This document shows, in pieces, positions 32,816 through 41,791 of a stretch of 41,791 nucleotides of DNA (positions are counted from its first letter, which is position 1; each line of letters opens with the position of its first letter). The stretch comes from Methylococcales bacterium. Its GTDB lineage: Bacteria > Pseudomonadota > Gammaproteobacteria > Methylococcales > Methylomonadaceae. Where the stretch lies: contig QVQE01000158.1 of the NCBI GenBank assembly GCA_003584865.1, positions 1-41,791 of the forward strand, written 5' to 3'. A program made the translations under genes and the position numbers. The notes beneath the pieces are model-generated. The model did not search any database. It worked only from the letters and a program-made list of their open reading frames with translations, and was not told the origin of the DNA.

Positions 32816-33631
32816 TTAAAAACTATGCTCAGTAGTTGGAAATCTGGATTGTTTAACCGCCTGATGATAAGCATCAATAGCAGACTCTATGGTAGTGGCT
32901 TCCTGCATAAAGTTTTTTGAAAACCGGGGACGCTTAAGAATACCAATATCCAGCATGTCATGCAGCACTAAAACCTGCCCGTCACAATTCACACCGGCAC
33001 CAATACCAATCACAGGAATACGAAGTTGCATACTAATTTCTCTGGCAAGATCTGCGGGCACACATTCCAATACCAACAAACTGGCACCCGCCTGCTGTAA
33101 CTGATGAGCGTCATCTATTATCTGCACAGCCTCAGTTGACTCTCTACCTTGCACTTTATAGCGACCTAATTGATTAATTTTCTGCGGCAACAGACCTAAG
33201 TGTCCACAAACAGGAATACCCTGATTAACCAAAAAACTAACGACCTCAACATGAGAGCCTTCTAACTTTATCATCTGGGCACCTCCCTGCTGCATTAATT
33301 TAGCGGCATTTTTAGCGGCAATAACCGGTGTGCAATAACTCATAAAAGGCATATCAGCAATAACAAACGCTCTTCTTCTGGCCTGACTGACGCAACGGGT
33401 ATGATAAACCATATTGGAAATCGTGACCGGTAAGGTGGTGTCATGCCCTTGAATCACCATACCTAAGGAGTCGCCTACCAACATTACATCAATGCCCACT
33501 TTATCGATTAAAGCACTAAAACTGGCATCATAAGCCGTTAAACAGCTAATCTTCTCACCTTGCTGCTTCATTAAGGCGAGATCATTAACCGATAGCGGCT
33601 TTATTGTCGACTGATGCGTCATATAACTCAT
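32816..33631 (-). CDS. panB: 3-methyl-2-oxobutanoate hydroxymethyltransferase PanB
   Basis: PanB transfers a hydroxymethyl group from methylene-tetrahydrofolate to ketoisovalerate, giving ketopantoate. The 271-residue TIM barrel shows EKISCLTAYDASFSALIDK, VMLVGDSLGMVIQGHDTTLP (metal-binding Asp), YHTRCVSQARRRAFVIADMP, GAQMIKLEGSHVE, GIPVCGHLGLLPQKINQLG, VLECVPADLA and PVIGIGAGVNCDGQVLVLHD. Its ATG follows the folK stop directly (TAAATG). A second ATG three codons in is an alternative start. Coupling to folK joins folate and pantothenate synthesis, fitting PanB's use of a folate donor. Confidence 0.97.
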   Translation of the reverse strand: MSYMTHQSTIKPLSVNDLALMKQQGEKISCLTAYDASFSALIDKVGIDVMLVGDSLGMVIQGHDTTLPVTISNMVYHTRCVSQARRRAFVIADMPFMSYCTPVIAAKNAAKLMQQGGAQMIKLEGSHVEVVSFLVNQGIPVCGHLGLLPQKINQLGRYKVQGRESTEAVQIIDDAHQLQQAGASLLVLECVPADLAREISMQLRIPVIGIGAGVNCDGQVLVLHDMLDIGILKRPRFSKNFMQEATTIESAIDAYHQAVKQSRFPTTEHSF

Positions 33632-34135
33632 TTAAACCATCTGTTTTAACCCGTCCAAAGGACATTTAGCCACTAAATCAGCTATAATACCCTTACCAGG
33701 AATAATCAATTGTGGGGCAATTTCAAATAACGGATATAACACGAAAGACCTTTCAGAAATGCCCGTATGAGGCACCATTAAATCAGGCACATCAATCTCT
33801 TCATCGCCGTAAAGTAAAATATCCAAGTCCAGGGTTCTAGCACCCCAGCGTTCGTCCTTTCTTACACGCCCCTGTATGGTCTCGATGGCCTGAAGACTAC
33901 GCAATAATGCGATAGGCGTTAAATAGGTTTCTACGGACAGTGCTGCATTAATATAATCAGGTTGATCCTGAGGCCCCATCGGTAAACTATGATACAAACT
34001 GGAAAAGGTTAATTCGCTCACACCCTCCAGCAAGGCTATCGCCGCACGGGCTGATTTAATTTGCGCAACAGGATTATCAAGGTTACTGCCTAAACCAATA
34101 TAAGCAGTAACCAAGACATCAGAAGAATCTTTCAT
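33632..34135 (-). CDS. folK: HPPK, folate-pathway pyrophosphokinase
   Basis: FolK (6-hydroxymethyl-7,8-dihydropterin pyrophosphokinase) transfers pyrophosphate from ATP to the pterin in folate synthesis. The 167-residue protein has AYIGLGSNLDNPVAQIKSA, SSLYHSLPMGPQDQPDYINA (pterin loop), ALRSLQAIETIQGR, the metal and ATP site ERWGARTLDLDILLYGD, and VPHTGISERSFVLYPLFEIA. The pcnB-folK-panB-panC order is standard for gammaproteobacteria, and the gap to pcnB is about 40 bases. Confidence 0.96.
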   Translation of the reverse strand: MKDSSDVLVTAYIGLGSNLDNPVAQIKSARAAIALLEGVSELTFSSLYHSLPMGPQDQPDYINAALSVETYLTPIALLRSLQAIETIQGRVRKDERWGARTLDLDILLYGDEEIDVPDLMVPHTGISERSFVLYPLFEIAPQLIIPGKGIIADLVAKCPLDGLKQMV

Positions 34136-34177
34136 GTTTAATCCAAAAATAACTCGGTTAAAGTGACAAAACGACGT

Positions 34178-35614
34178 TTATACGTCTCCCTCAGTCGCAT
34201 TCTTTTTCACCCTACCCCTATAATTTCTTTTACGGTTCGATTTACCACCTGAGGCTTTACGAGGTGGCTGAGTCATTTTTCTTTGTTCATTTTCATCTGC
34301 CTCTTGATACCGCGCCCACCATTTAGCCACTTCAGGATCAGCGCCTCCCGTTTCTGACCGTAACAAAAGAAAATCATAAGCCGCTCTAAAGCGGGGATGC
34401 GTCAGTAAACGACTCGGCTTTGAACCAAAGCGGGCATTAAATTTTGGCTGTAAACTCCAAACCTCACGCATCGCCAACGTGATATGGCGTGGTAAAGCGG
34501 TACTTTTAACCTGCATTGAAATCACTTCGTTAGCCGCCTCCTGGTAAGCCATAAACTCAACCAGACCGCGAGCCATTTTTTCTTTAGCCCTGACTTGTAC
34601 AGATTCCCAAAGAAAAGCCGCAAATAAAAAGTACGCAGTGACCGTTTTACCTTCCGCAATTCTGTTATCAGAATTCTCTAAGGCTTTTACAAGGAGAAGA
34701 CGAGGAAAACCCTCTTCTTCTACTGATAGGCAATTTTCTGTTGAAGGAAATAATATTTGAAACAGACCGTAATGCCTTAACATTTCAAATGTTTGTAAGG
34801 CATAACCCGACAAAAACAGCTTTAACGACTCATCATACAAACGTGCTGATGGAATACTGGATAATGAATCAGCAACCTTGTGCATAGGTTTTTCACAATC
34901 AGGATGTAATCTAAAGCCCAGTTTAACGGCAAAACGAACGGCTCTCAACATTCGCACCGGATCTTCCCGGAAACGTGTTTCTGGATCACCTATTAGTCTT
35001 AAGGTCGCCGCTTGATGGTCTACCATACCAGAAACATAATCAACAACTGAAAAGTCTTTAATATTGTAATAAAGCGCATTGACCGTAAAATCTCTGCGCC
35101 ACACATCTTCCTCAATAGTGCCGTAAACATTATCACGTAACAACCGGCCTTCCTTGTTAAGAAACTGTTTATCCTGCTGATTCTCTGATGCACCTCTAAA
35201 AGTGGCTACTTCAATAACTTCTCGTCCAAAATGAACATGTGCCAAGCGGAATCGTCGACCTATTAAACGGCAATTACGAAACACTCTTTTAATTTGCTCA
35301 GGATCTGCATTCGTTACCACATCAAAATCCTTTGGCTCACGCCCTAGCAATAAATCACGCACACACCCGCCTACCAGATAAGCGCTGAAGCCTTCTTTTT
35401 GTAGCTTATACAAAACCTTCAGCGCATTCTCGCTAATTTGAGAGTGCGAAATATTATGCTCAGAACGCGAGTAAACTCTAACTTGCGTCGAGACGGGTTC
35501 AGCTTCGTTTTTAGCTGAGCTGATGAGTTTTTTAAAAAAATTTAAAATGGCAGTAACCTTGTTTGTTTTATTTGTGTTAATGATATCATTTGATACATTG
35601 TATCCAACAATCAA
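34178..35614 (-). CDS. pcnB: Poly(A) polymerase I
   Basis: PcnB adds poly(A) tails to RNA 3' ends, marking them for decay. The class II nucleotidyltransferase head is complete: FSAYLVGGCVRDLLLGREPK then DFDVVTNADPEQIKRVFRNC and RLIGRRFRLAHVHFGREVIE, with metal-binding Asp in DFD, and the RNA-binding helices RAVRFAVKLGFRLHPDCE. The basic tail (PPRKASGGKSNRKRNYRG) matches PcnB and not a CCA-adding enzyme. The frame has no AUG start. The listed coordinate is a TTG. A better alignment with E. coli PcnB, which starts at AUU, puts initiation at the ATT of AILNFFKKLIS (35548), with AAGG eight bases upstream. True length is therefore about 456-478 residues. It is the first gene of the pcnB-folK-panB-panC run. 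Confidence 0.94.
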   Translation of the reverse strand: MIVGYNVSNDIINTNKTNKVTAILNFFKKLISSAKNEAEPVSTQVRVYSRSEHNISHSQISENALKVLYKLQKEGFSAYLVGGCVRDLLLGREPKDFDVVTNADPEQIKRVFRNCRLIGRRFRLAHVHFGREVIEVATFRGASENQQDKQFLNKEGRLLRDNVYGTIEEDVWRRDFTVNALYYNIKDFSVVDYVSGMVDHQAATLRLIGDPETRFREDPVRMLRAVRFAVKLGFRLHPDCEKPMHKVADSLSSIPSARLYDESLKLFLSGYALQTFEMLRHYGLFQILFPSTENCLSVEEEGFPRLLLVKALENSDNRIAEGKTVTAYFLFAAFLWESVQVRAKEKMARGLVEFMAYQEAANEVISMQVKSTALPRHITLAMREVWSLQPKFNARFGSKPSRLLTHPRFRAAYDFLLLRSETGGADPEVAKWWARYQEADENEQRKMTQPPRKASGGKSNRKRNYRGRVKKNATEGDV

Positions 35615-35766
35615 TCTTCTTTTTTTTACATTCCCCTTTTGATTATAGTAAAATCATCACACTGATTTTTACAAGTACACATTTTGCATTTATACTAATG
35701 CATAAAGATCAGGCAACTACTTTTTAAAGACTCGCACTATAATTTTACGTAATTGACGGGATTGTT

Positions 35767-35946
35767 ATGTTCAAAAATATTTTAAATGGCTTCATTGACC
35801 ATCCTATATTCACCAGCGTCTTTATAGCTGATTTCGGCATTCTTTTGTTTCATAGACCGCCTTTCATATTCTCCCTGCTTATGCTGGGTGCATTAATGGG
35901 CATGTGTATGTATTTTGGTCAAAAATTAGCTTTGTTTAAAATCTAA
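35767..35946 (+). CDS. 59-residue membrane protein
   Basis: An ATG preceded by GACGGGATT opens MFKNILNGFIDHPIFTSVFI and then ADFGILLFHRPPFIFSLLML, ending GMCMYFGQKLALFKI. It has two hydrophobic segments split by HRPP and Met-rich positions. The stop TAA directly abuts the TTG start of the RDD gene, which suggests coupled translation. I do not recognise the family. The downstream coupling and the ribosome binding site argue that it is a real gene. Confidence 0.55.
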   Translation: MFKNILNGFIDHPIFTSVFIADFGILLFHRPPFIFSLLMLGALMGMCMYFGQKLALFKI

Positions 35947-36408
35947 TTGCCTAATCATTCAAAAACAATAAAATCAGGTCAAGAGGCTTCCTCTGCGCCT
36001 GGTTTTTTGCGCCGTTTAGCTGCACAAATTTACGATATCTTTCTGCTGGTTGCTGTTTTATTTCTGGCAACGGCTCTATTGCTTCCATTCACTGATGGCG
36101 ACCCTGTCAGTGAGCAACGGTTATTAATTTATCAAATTTACTTAGCATTTATTAGCTTTTTATTCTACGGCTGGTTTTGGACGCATGGCGGGCAAACTTT
36201 AGGCTTACGCGCCTGGAAAATAAAAGTGTTGACTCTAAACCAAAAGCCGATAAGCTGGAAACAAGCCTTGTTACGGTTTATAACGGCGATTATTTCTTTG
36301 GCGTTCTTAGGGTTAGGCTTTCTATGGATTTTTATGAATAAAAACCGCTATAGTTGGCATGATTACCTATCAAAAACGGCTTTGTTTTCCGAAGCACCCA
36401 AAAAGTAA
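35947..36408 (+). CDS. RDD-family membrane protein
   Basis: A 153-residue inner-membrane protein with the RDD signature: PGFLRRLAAQIYDIFLLVAV (R..A...D), membrane helices at about residues 32-52, 68-85 and 112-130, and WTHGGQTLGLRAWKIKVLTL, the usual loop after the second helix. It ends NRYSWHDYLSKTALF. RDD proteins are poorly characterised; some act as Na+(Li+)/H+ exchangers or as membrane partners of neighbouring genes. The TTG start directly follows the stop of the 59-residue gene. An internal start would lose the N-terminal tail but not the domain. Confidence 0.9.
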   Translation: MPNHSKTIKSGQEASSAPGFLRRLAAQIYDIFLLVAVLFLATALLLPFTDGDPVSEQRLLIYQIYLAFISFLFYGWFWTHGGQTLGLRAWKIKVLTLNQKPISWKQALLRFITAIISLAFLGLGFLWIFMNKNRYSWHDYLSKTALFSEAPKK

Positions 36409-36509
36409 TACCCAACAAACGCCTACTTCAACTATTTTTCATGGCTATCCAACCAGATGCTTGCATTATTAAAGCACGGGAATATAGCCATCACTAAATA
36501 ATGAGCATT

Positions 36510-38549
36510 ATGACAAACCCTTTATTAAGCAATAGTACACTCCCACTGTTTTCCCAAATAAAACCAGAGCACATCGAACCAGCGATAACTCAATTATTAG
36601 ATAATGCCCGTGCCGTTGTTAAGCAGCAACTGGAGGCTACCACACAATACACTTGGGAAAACTTAATTGAGCCTATAGAAAATACTGAAGACCAACTCAA
36701 CAAAGCCTGGTCACCCGTTAGCCATATCAATTCTGTCGTCAATTCAGACGAGCTTCGGCAAGCCTATAATGCCTGCCTACCCAAACTCAGTGAATATGCA
36801 ACAGAAATGGGGCAGAATGAACACCTGTTTAATGCCTATCAAATCATTGCTAATAGCGATAAATTTGCAGACCTGGATCGTGCCCAGAAGAAAATAATTG
36901 AAAATGCTCTTAGAGACTTCAAATTGTCGGGTGTGAACCTTGATATTGAAAAAAAGCAGCGTTACAAAGAAATCAATCAAGAACTCTCGCGCTTAACCAG
37001 CAACTATGAAGAAAATCTGCTGGATGCGACTAATGCATGGAGCAAGCATATTACCAATATCCTGGATCTTTCAGGACTACCCGATTCTGCTTTAGCTCAA
37101 GCTAAACAAAGTGCGGAAATACAAAATAAAGAGGGTTGGTTGATCACCCTCCAGTTCCCTTCTTATCAAGCCGTAATGACCTATGCGGATGACCGCGAAT
37201 TAAGACGAGAACATTACGAAGCATTCTCAACCCGTGCTTCAGATCAAGGCCCTAGGAATCCCCAATGGGATAATACTGACAATATGGAAGCCATTTTAGC
37301 CCTGCGTCATGAGAAGGCTCAATTATTGGGTTTCAATAACTATGCTGAACTATCTCTTGCCAGAAAAATGGCAGAAAAGCCTGAGGATGTGGTGCATTTT
37401 CTTGAGGACTTAGCGGATCGCTCTTGGCGACAAGCACGCAAAGATCTTGCTGATTTACAAGCATTTGCCAAACAGCACTATGGTATTAGTGACCTTCAGT
37501 CTTGGGATCTGGGTTATTACTCAGAAAAGATGCGTCAACACTTTTACCAACTCTCCCAAGAAGAAGTTAAAGCCTATTTCCCTATCACTCGAGTACTTCC
37601 CGGGCTTTTTTCTATTGTTCAAAAACTGTACGGTTTACAGATCTCTGAAATTACCGATTTTAACAGTTGGCATCCTGACGTGCAGTTTTTCCAGATACAG
37701 GATTCCACTGGACAATTACGTGGGCAATTTTATTTTGATCTTTATGCGCGTGCCAAGAAACGCGGTGGCGCCTGGATGGATGATTGCCAAGGCCGTAAAA
37801 AATTCGACGACAACGTTCAAACACCGGTTGCTTACTTAACTTGCAACTTCACGCCGCCCACAGAGGATACCCCCGCCCTGTTAACGCATGATGACGTCAC
37901 GACACTGTTTCACGAGTTCGGACACGGCCTACAACACATGCTCACTATTGTTGATCATTTGGGTGTTTCAGGCATTAATGGCGTTGAGTGGGATGCAGTT
38001 GAATTACCTAGCCAATTCATGGAAAACTGGTGTTGGGAACAAGAAGCGTTGGCTCTGATTTCAGGACATTACCAAACCGGTGAAGTATTACCTGAATCCT
38101 TATTCAATAAAATGCTGGCAGCGAAAAACTTTCAGGCCGGTATGATTATGGTTAGACAGCTTGAATTTAGTCTCTTTGATTTCAAACTACACCGGGATTA
38201 CAATCCTGAAAAAGGCGGTCGTATCTACGAAACCCTGAAGCAAGTTAGAAATCAGGTTGCCGTTGTGCAGCCGCCTGAGTTTAACCGCTTTGCGCATAGC
38301 TTTTCACACATATTTGCAGGCGGGTATGCCGCAGGCTATTACAGCTATAAATGGGCAGAAGTCTTATCCAGTGATGCCTTTTCTCTATTTGAAGAGAAAG
38401 GTATTTTCGATCAAGAAACCGGGCATTCATTTTTAACTCATATTCTTGAACAAGGCGGCACTGAAGATGCGATGGATCTTTTCATCAAATTCCGAGGTCG
38501 TAAACCCAGTATCGATGCACTACTCAGACACAATGGCATTGCTGCATGA
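36510..38549 (+). CDS. prlC: Oligopeptidase A (M3 family)
   Basis: PrlC/OpdA is a cytosolic zinc oligopeptidase that degrades signal peptides and other short peptides. The zinc motif is in [16 protein letters not shown] (HExxH), with the third ligand Glu in [17 protein letters not shown]. Other family blocks are [17 protein letters not shown]-type residues, [20 protein letters not shown] and [18 protein letters not shown] use the second ATG ([17 protein letters not shown]) because E. coli OpdA begins MTNPLL. This gives 679 residues; the upstream ATG at 36501 adds three. No strong ribosome binding site is visible for either. The stop overlaps the ubiD start by four bases (ATGA). Confidence 0.96.
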   Translation: MTNPLLSNSTLPLFSQIKPEHIEPAITQLLDNARAVVKQQLEATTQYTWENLIEPIENTEDQLNKAWSPVSHINSVVNSDELRQAYNACLPKLSEYATEMGQNEHLFNAYQIIANSDKFADLDRAQKKIIENALRDFKLSGVNLDIEKKQRYKEINQELSRLTSNYEENLLDATNAWSKHITNILDLSGLPDSALAQAKQSAEIQNKEGWLITLQFPSYQAVMTYADDRELRREHYEAFSTRASDQGPRNPQWDNTDNMEAILALRHEKAQLLGFNNYAELSLARKMAEKPEDVVHFLEDLADRSWRQARKDLADLQAFAKQHYGISDLQSWDLGYYSEKMRQHFYQLSQEEVKAYFPITRVLPGLFSIVQKLYGLQISEITDFNSWHPDVQFFQIQDSTGQLRGQFYFDLYARAKKRGGAWMDDCQGRKKFDDNVQTPVAYLTCNFTPPTEDTPALLTHDDVTTLFHEFGHGLQHMLTIVDHLGVSGINGVEWDAVELPSQFMENWCWEQEALALISGHYQTGEVLPESLFNKMLAAKNFQAGMIMVRQLEFSLFDFKLHRDYNPEKGGRIYETLKQVRNQVAVVQPPEFNRFAHSFSHIFAGGYAAGYYSYKWAEVLSSDAFSLFEEKGIFDQETGHSFLTHILEQGGTEDAMDLFIKFRGRKPSIDALLRHNGIAA

Positions 38550-40006
38550 ATTACCACGACCTGCGTGATTTTATAAAGCAGCTTGAAAAACAGGGTGAGC
38601 TGAAGCGGGTTACTGTTCCTGTTGATCCCTACTTGGAAATGACCGAAATCTGTAATCGCACCTTAAGACAAGGTGGGCCTGCGTTACTGTTTGAGAATCC
38701 CATTGGTTACAACATTCCTGTTCTGGGTAATTTATTTGGTACGCCACGCCGTGTCGCCATGGGCATGGGTGCTGAATCAGTCACTGAATTGCGGGGCATT
38801 GGTGAACTACTAGCCGCCTTAAAAGAGCCTGAACCCCCTAAAGGCATGAAGGATGCTTGGGAAAAGTTCCCAATCTACAAGCAAGTATTAAACATGGCGC
38901 CCAAAGTAGTTTCATCACCGCCCTGCCAAGAATTAATTAGGCAAGGCGATGAAATTGATTTAAGCGTCTACCCTATTCAAACCTGTTGGCCTGATGATGC
39001 TGCGCCTTTAATTACCTGGCCGCTTGTTATTACCCGTGGCCCAAATAAGCCTAGGCAAAATCTGGGCATCTATCGGATGCAAGTGATTGCCAAAAACAAA
39101 GTCATCATGCGCTGGCTGGCTCATCGTGGTGGCGCACTGGATTTTAAAGAATTTCAGGCGGCTAACCCTGGCAAACCTTTCCCTGTTTCAGTGGCACTAG
39201 GCGCTGATCCTGCGACTATTCTAGCGGCAGTAACCCCTGTACCCGATTCACTATCAGAATACGCCTTTGCGGGCTTATTACGCGGCAGCAAGACGGAAGT
39301 TGCCAAATCCATACTGAATGATTTACAAGTACCCGCCAGTGCTGAAATTGTTTTAGAAGGCTTTATTTATCCCGGTGAATTTGCAGCGGAAGGTCCTTAT
39401 GGCGATCATACCGGCTATTACAACGAAGTGGCAGACTTTCCTGTCTTTACCATCGAAACCATAACCCAGCGCCGAGCACCTATCTACCACAGCACTTTCA
39501 CAGGTAGACCGCCTGATGAACCGGCTATTTTAGGTGTCGCACTTAATGAAGTCTTCGTACCGATCTTGCAGAAGCAATTCCCAGAAATTATAGACTTTTA
39601 TCTACCACCCGAAGGCTGCTCTTACCGAATGGCAGTCATTAGCATGAAAAAGCAATATGCCGGACATGCTAAACGTGTCATGTTAGGGACGTGGTCATTT
39701 TTACGACAATTCATGTACACAAAGTTTGTTATTGTCGTTGATGATGATATTAATGTACGAGACTGGCAAGACGTTATCTGGGCCATGACCACCCGAATAG
39801 ACCCCGCCCGGGATTTAACCATTCTGGAAAACACCCCGATTGATTATCTCGATTTTGCGTCGCCTGTTTCTGGCTTGGGTTCTAAAGTGGGTTTTGATGC
39901 GACCAATAAATGGCCTGGGGAAACTAATCGGGAATGGGGTAGAACCATTGTCATGTCTCCCGAGGTTATCAAGCGAGTTGATGATATTTGGGATACTTTG
40001 TTCTAA
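38546..40006 (+). CDS. ubiD: 4-hydroxy-3-polyprenylbenzoate decarboxylase UbiD
   Basis: UbiD removes the carboxyl group of polyprenyl-hydroxybenzoate in ubiquinone synthesis, using prenylated FMN made by UbiX. The 486-residue protein has [77 protein letters not shown], the catalytic-site segment [20 protein letters not shown] (Glu of the E-R-E network) and [20 protein letters not shown]. The four-base overlap with prlC implies coupled translation. The partner ubiX is at 13431-14006 on the other strand. Confidence 0.97.
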   Translation: MNYHDLRDFIKQLEKQGELKRVTVPVDPYLEMTEICNRTLRQGGPALLFENPIGYNIPVLGNLFGTPRRVAMGMGAESVTELRGIGELLAALKEPEPPKGMKDAWEKFPIYKQVLNMAPKVVSSPPCQELIRQGDEIDLSVYPIQTCWPDDAAPLITWPLVITRGPNKPRQNLGIYRMQVIAKNKVIMRWLAHRGGALDFKEFQAANPGKPFPVSVALGADPATILAAVTPVPDSLSEYAFAGLLRGSKTEVAKSILNDLQVPASAEIVLEGFIYPGEFAAEGPYGDHTGYYNEVADFPVFTIETITQRRAPIYHSTFTGRPPDEPAILGVALNEVFVPILQKQFPEIIDFYLPPEGCSYRMAVISMKKQYAGHAKRVMLGTWSFLRQFMYTKFVIVVDDDINVRDWQDVIWAMTTRIDPARDLTILENTPIDYLDFASPVSGLGSKVGFDATNKWPGETNREWGRTIVMSPEVIKRVDDIWDTLF

Positions 40007-40221
40007 CAAAAAGAACGCCCCAGTGCTCACTATTCGCTCGTCGGCGGCTGGGCTACATTTCTATGCGGATACGATGCGTGCAATGACTGTTATTCATAGA
40101 GCAACACTCAATAAGGTAACTCGCAATAAATAAAATACAGGAGTGCAATAGCTTCAGCTATTGCCTGTAAAAATAGCTAAAACTATTAGACAGCAACTGA
40201 AAATCAATTAGACAATCCTTA
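40007..40221. other. Intergenic stretch with terminator-like hairpin
   Basis: No gene is supported in these 215 bases. GCAATAGCT (40145-40153) and AGCTATTGC (40156-40164) form a tight 9-bp stem with a two-base loop, extended by ACAGG/CCTGT arms with a bulge, and a short A-rich stretch follows. It probably ends the prlC-ubiD transcript. The rtcB start has no obvious ribosome binding site. Confidence 0.45.
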
Positions 40222-41418
40222 ATGCCCATTCAACAAGTACTACTAAACCAGCGAGTCCCCGTCAAAATTTGGACTACTGATATTGATGAACCCTCAACTG
40301 TGCAATTAGCCAATATTGCCAGTATGCCGTTCATTTATCACCACGTCGCTGTTATGCCGGATGTGCATTTAGGCATTGGTGCCACGATTGGCTCTGTCAT
40401 CGCAACCCACAAAGCCATTATCCCTGCGGCTGTTGGCGTTGATTTAGGCTGTGGTATGGTTGCAGCTAAGCTCTCAATCACAGCCAATGATCTGGATGAA
40501 AAAGCCTTAAAGAACGTATTTGCACAAATTACCCGGGATGTTCCAGTCGGTCGCGCTCAACATGCAGATGATCGAATTTTAGTCGAAGCCGCTAAACCGT
40601 TTGAAGCCGGTTTAAAAAGTCTGACAGACCGACATCCAGAATTACTTAAGGCCTTTGGTAAGTTTTCTAAATGGACAAACCAAATGGGCACGCTCGGTTC
40701 GGGTAATCATTTTATTGAAGTCTGTCTTGATGAATCTAATCAGGTTTGGGTGATGTTGCATTCGGGTAGTCGGGGCATTGGTAATGCTATTGCCGCTTAT
40801 TTTATCAGCCTTGCCAGAAAAGATATGGAACGCTGGATGATACAGTTACCTGATCGTGATTTGGCTTATATCCCTGAAGGGACTGACTATTTTAAGGATT
40901 ATGTTGAAGCAGTGCATTGGGCGCAAGAGTATGCCATGCAAAATCGTCAATCCATGCTGGATTTAGTGTTAGCCGCTTTATCACGCCACCTGCCTCCTTT
41001 TGTAGTGACTACAGAAGTGGTTAATTGTCATCATAACTATATTGCCAAAGAACACCATTACGGCGAAGATGTCTGGGTCACTCGAAAGGGCGCCATTCGT
41101 GCCAGAATTGGCGATATAGGCATAGTACCGGGTAGCATGGGCGCACGCAGTTACATTGTTGCGGGTAAAGGTAATCCCGAAAGCTTTTGTTCCAGCGCTC
41201 ATGGGGCAGGACGTCGCATGAGTAGAACGGCTGCTGAAAAATATTTTACTGAAACCGACCTCGCCGCCCAAACGGCTGGCGTTATTTGTCGAAAAGACAA
41301 AGGTGTACTGGATGAAATTCCCGGTGCTTACAAAGATATTGATCAAGTCATGGCTAATCAAAATGATCTGACTGAAATATTACATAGTCTCAAGCAAGTA
41401 GTGTGCGTAAAAGGTTGA
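40222..41418 (+). CDS. rtcB: RNA ligase RtcB
   Basis: RtcB joins RNA 2',3'-cyclic phosphate (or 3'-phosphate) ends to 5'-OH ends with GTP and Mn2+, repairing tRNA or rRNA breaks. The 398-residue protein has the Mn-binding segment MPDVHLGIGATIGSVIAT, AAVGVDLGCGMVAAKL (conserved Cys), TLGSGNHFIEVCLDE, VMLHSGSRGIGNAIA, EVVNCHHNYIAKEHH, and the guanylylated His in CSSAHGAGRRMSRTAA. Its size matches E. coli RtcB (408). No rtcA, rtcR or archease is visible beside it in the window, so it is not in the classical rtcBA operon. The IS630-type element ends nearby on the right. Confidence 0.94.
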   Translation: MPIQQVLLNQRVPVKIWTTDIDEPSTVQLANIASMPFIYHHVAVMPDVHLGIGATIGSVIATHKAIIPAAVGVDLGCGMVAAKLSITANDLDEKALKNVFAQITRDVPVGRAQHADDRILVEAAKPFEAGLKSLTDRHPELLKAFGKFSKWTNQMGTLGSGNHFIEVCLDESNQVWVMLHSGSRGIGNAIAAYFISLARKDMERWMIQLPDRDLAYIPEGTDYFKDYVEAVHWAQEYAMQNRQSMLDLVLAALSRHLPPFVVTTEVVNCHHNYIAKEHHYGEDVWVTRKGAIRARIGDIGIVPGSMGARSYIVAGKGNPESFCSSAHGAGRRMSRTAAEKYFTETDLAAQTAGVICRKDKGVLDEIPGAYKDIDQVMANQNDLTEILHSLKQVVCVKG

Positions 41419-41537
41419 GATGAGAACCGTAAAGAACGCCATCCAAATCGAACAGAAGCCCTTTAATAGTCGCCAGTGTTATCATGGTGATCTTTATAGC
41501 AAGCGCTCTAAGTACCTATGTAAAATTAATTTAACTA

Positions 41538-41791
41538 TTAAGAAAAGTCTACGTTGTAAGATAGTCCAATATTAGCAAGCACATCAAATAATTCTCTTTT
41601 GAGATCAGCAAAAGACTTATAAGCGTCAAAAGGCAACCAGTCATATTTGATTTTTCGCCAGACAATTTCAATAATATTCAATTCAGGCGAATAGGTAGGA
41701 AGACGATAAACCTTCAAATCTTTTTTCTCCCAACCTTCAATATGACTATTGAATTCATCGCTCGTATGAATTGATGCATTATCAATGATGA
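41538..41791 (-). mobile_element. IS630-family transposase, 3' part, cut by window edge
   Basis: Read on the minus strand from the right edge, the frame gives IIDNASIHTSDEFNSHIEGW, then VYRLPTYSPELNIIEIVWRK, then IKYDWLPFDAYKSFADLKRE and a TAA at 41538-41540. IIDNASIHTS and YSPELNIIEIVWRKIK carry the second Asp and the final Glu of the IS630/Tc1-type DDE catalytic triad. The 5' part with the first Asp lies beyond the window. The element's terminal repeat should be in 41419-41537, but I cannot define it without the other end. Confidence 0.88.

Noticed and set aside
32439-32819. 126-codon frame antisense to panC
   Set aside because: It overlaps conserved panC and has no family pattern.
39840-40133. 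97-codon plus-strand frame across the ubiD end
   Set aside because: Mostly an out-of-frame shadow of ubiD. The tail past the stop has no motif or start signal.

Overview
The window reads as chromosomal DNA of a gammaproteobacterium. The housekeeping blocks (rlmH-maf-rng-yhdP-nit-tldD-pmbA, folK-panB-panC, prlC-ubiD, birA-coaX) have gammaproteobacterial content and order. A PEP synthase, a Methylococcales-type porin-like protein and an RTX metalloprotease without a signal peptide suggest a type I methanotroph (order Methylococcales). That order-level call is inference from memory of similar proteins, not a search result.

Region 1 (about 1-5250) is a plastic, decaying accessory segment. It holds fragments of an M20 amidohydrolase, an Rpn/PD-(D/E)XK transposase-like protein with an internal stop, a degenerate msrB 3' end, a DNA methyltransferase shard, a possible defence-nuclease N-terminus, a 216-bp element with 17-bp inverted ends, a YceI gene broken at both ends and a pirin stub. 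Between them lie three intact genes: the M18 aminopeptidase apeB, a WrbA-like flavodoxin and a small secreted protein. An inverted duplication (1329-1488 and 5240-5401) carrying the msrB tail plus the apeB start brackets the intact-gene part and records a rearrangement of a former msrB-apeB operon.

Region 2 (5250-14006) has minus-strand msrB, a DUF4407 membrane protein with an apparent Nif11-like N-terminal domain, coaX and birA. Divergent to these are ppsA and a retropepsin-like protease. A secreted lectin-fold protein and ubiX follow on the minus strand. Region 3 (14007-18174) holds a large RTX zinc protease with a duplicated 115-residue unit, facing an outer-membrane porin-like gene across a strong bidirectional terminator.

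Region 4 (18175-35614) contains thiO and pyrD on the plus strand. After a C-rich hairpin repeat comes a long minus-strand housekeeping tract: pcnB-folK-panB-panC; panD with its terminator; then rlmH-maf-rng-yhdP-nit-bamC-tldD-pmbA, with overlapping or nearly touching genes through rlmH-maf-rng-yhdP-nit-bamC. With coaX, the window carries four pantothenate/CoA steps (panB, panC, panD, coaX). Region 5 (35767-41791) has a 59-residue membrane protein, an RDD protein, prlC-ubiD (translationally coupled), an RtcB ligase and the 3' end of an IS630-type transposase running off the right edge.

I see no tRNA, rRNA, CRISPR array or complete novel multi-gene system. The best candidates for something unusual are the Nif11-like/DUF4407 fusion, the non-AUG (possibly AUU) start of pcnB, the short BamC with an Arg-Gly tail, and the msrB/apeB inverted duplication.
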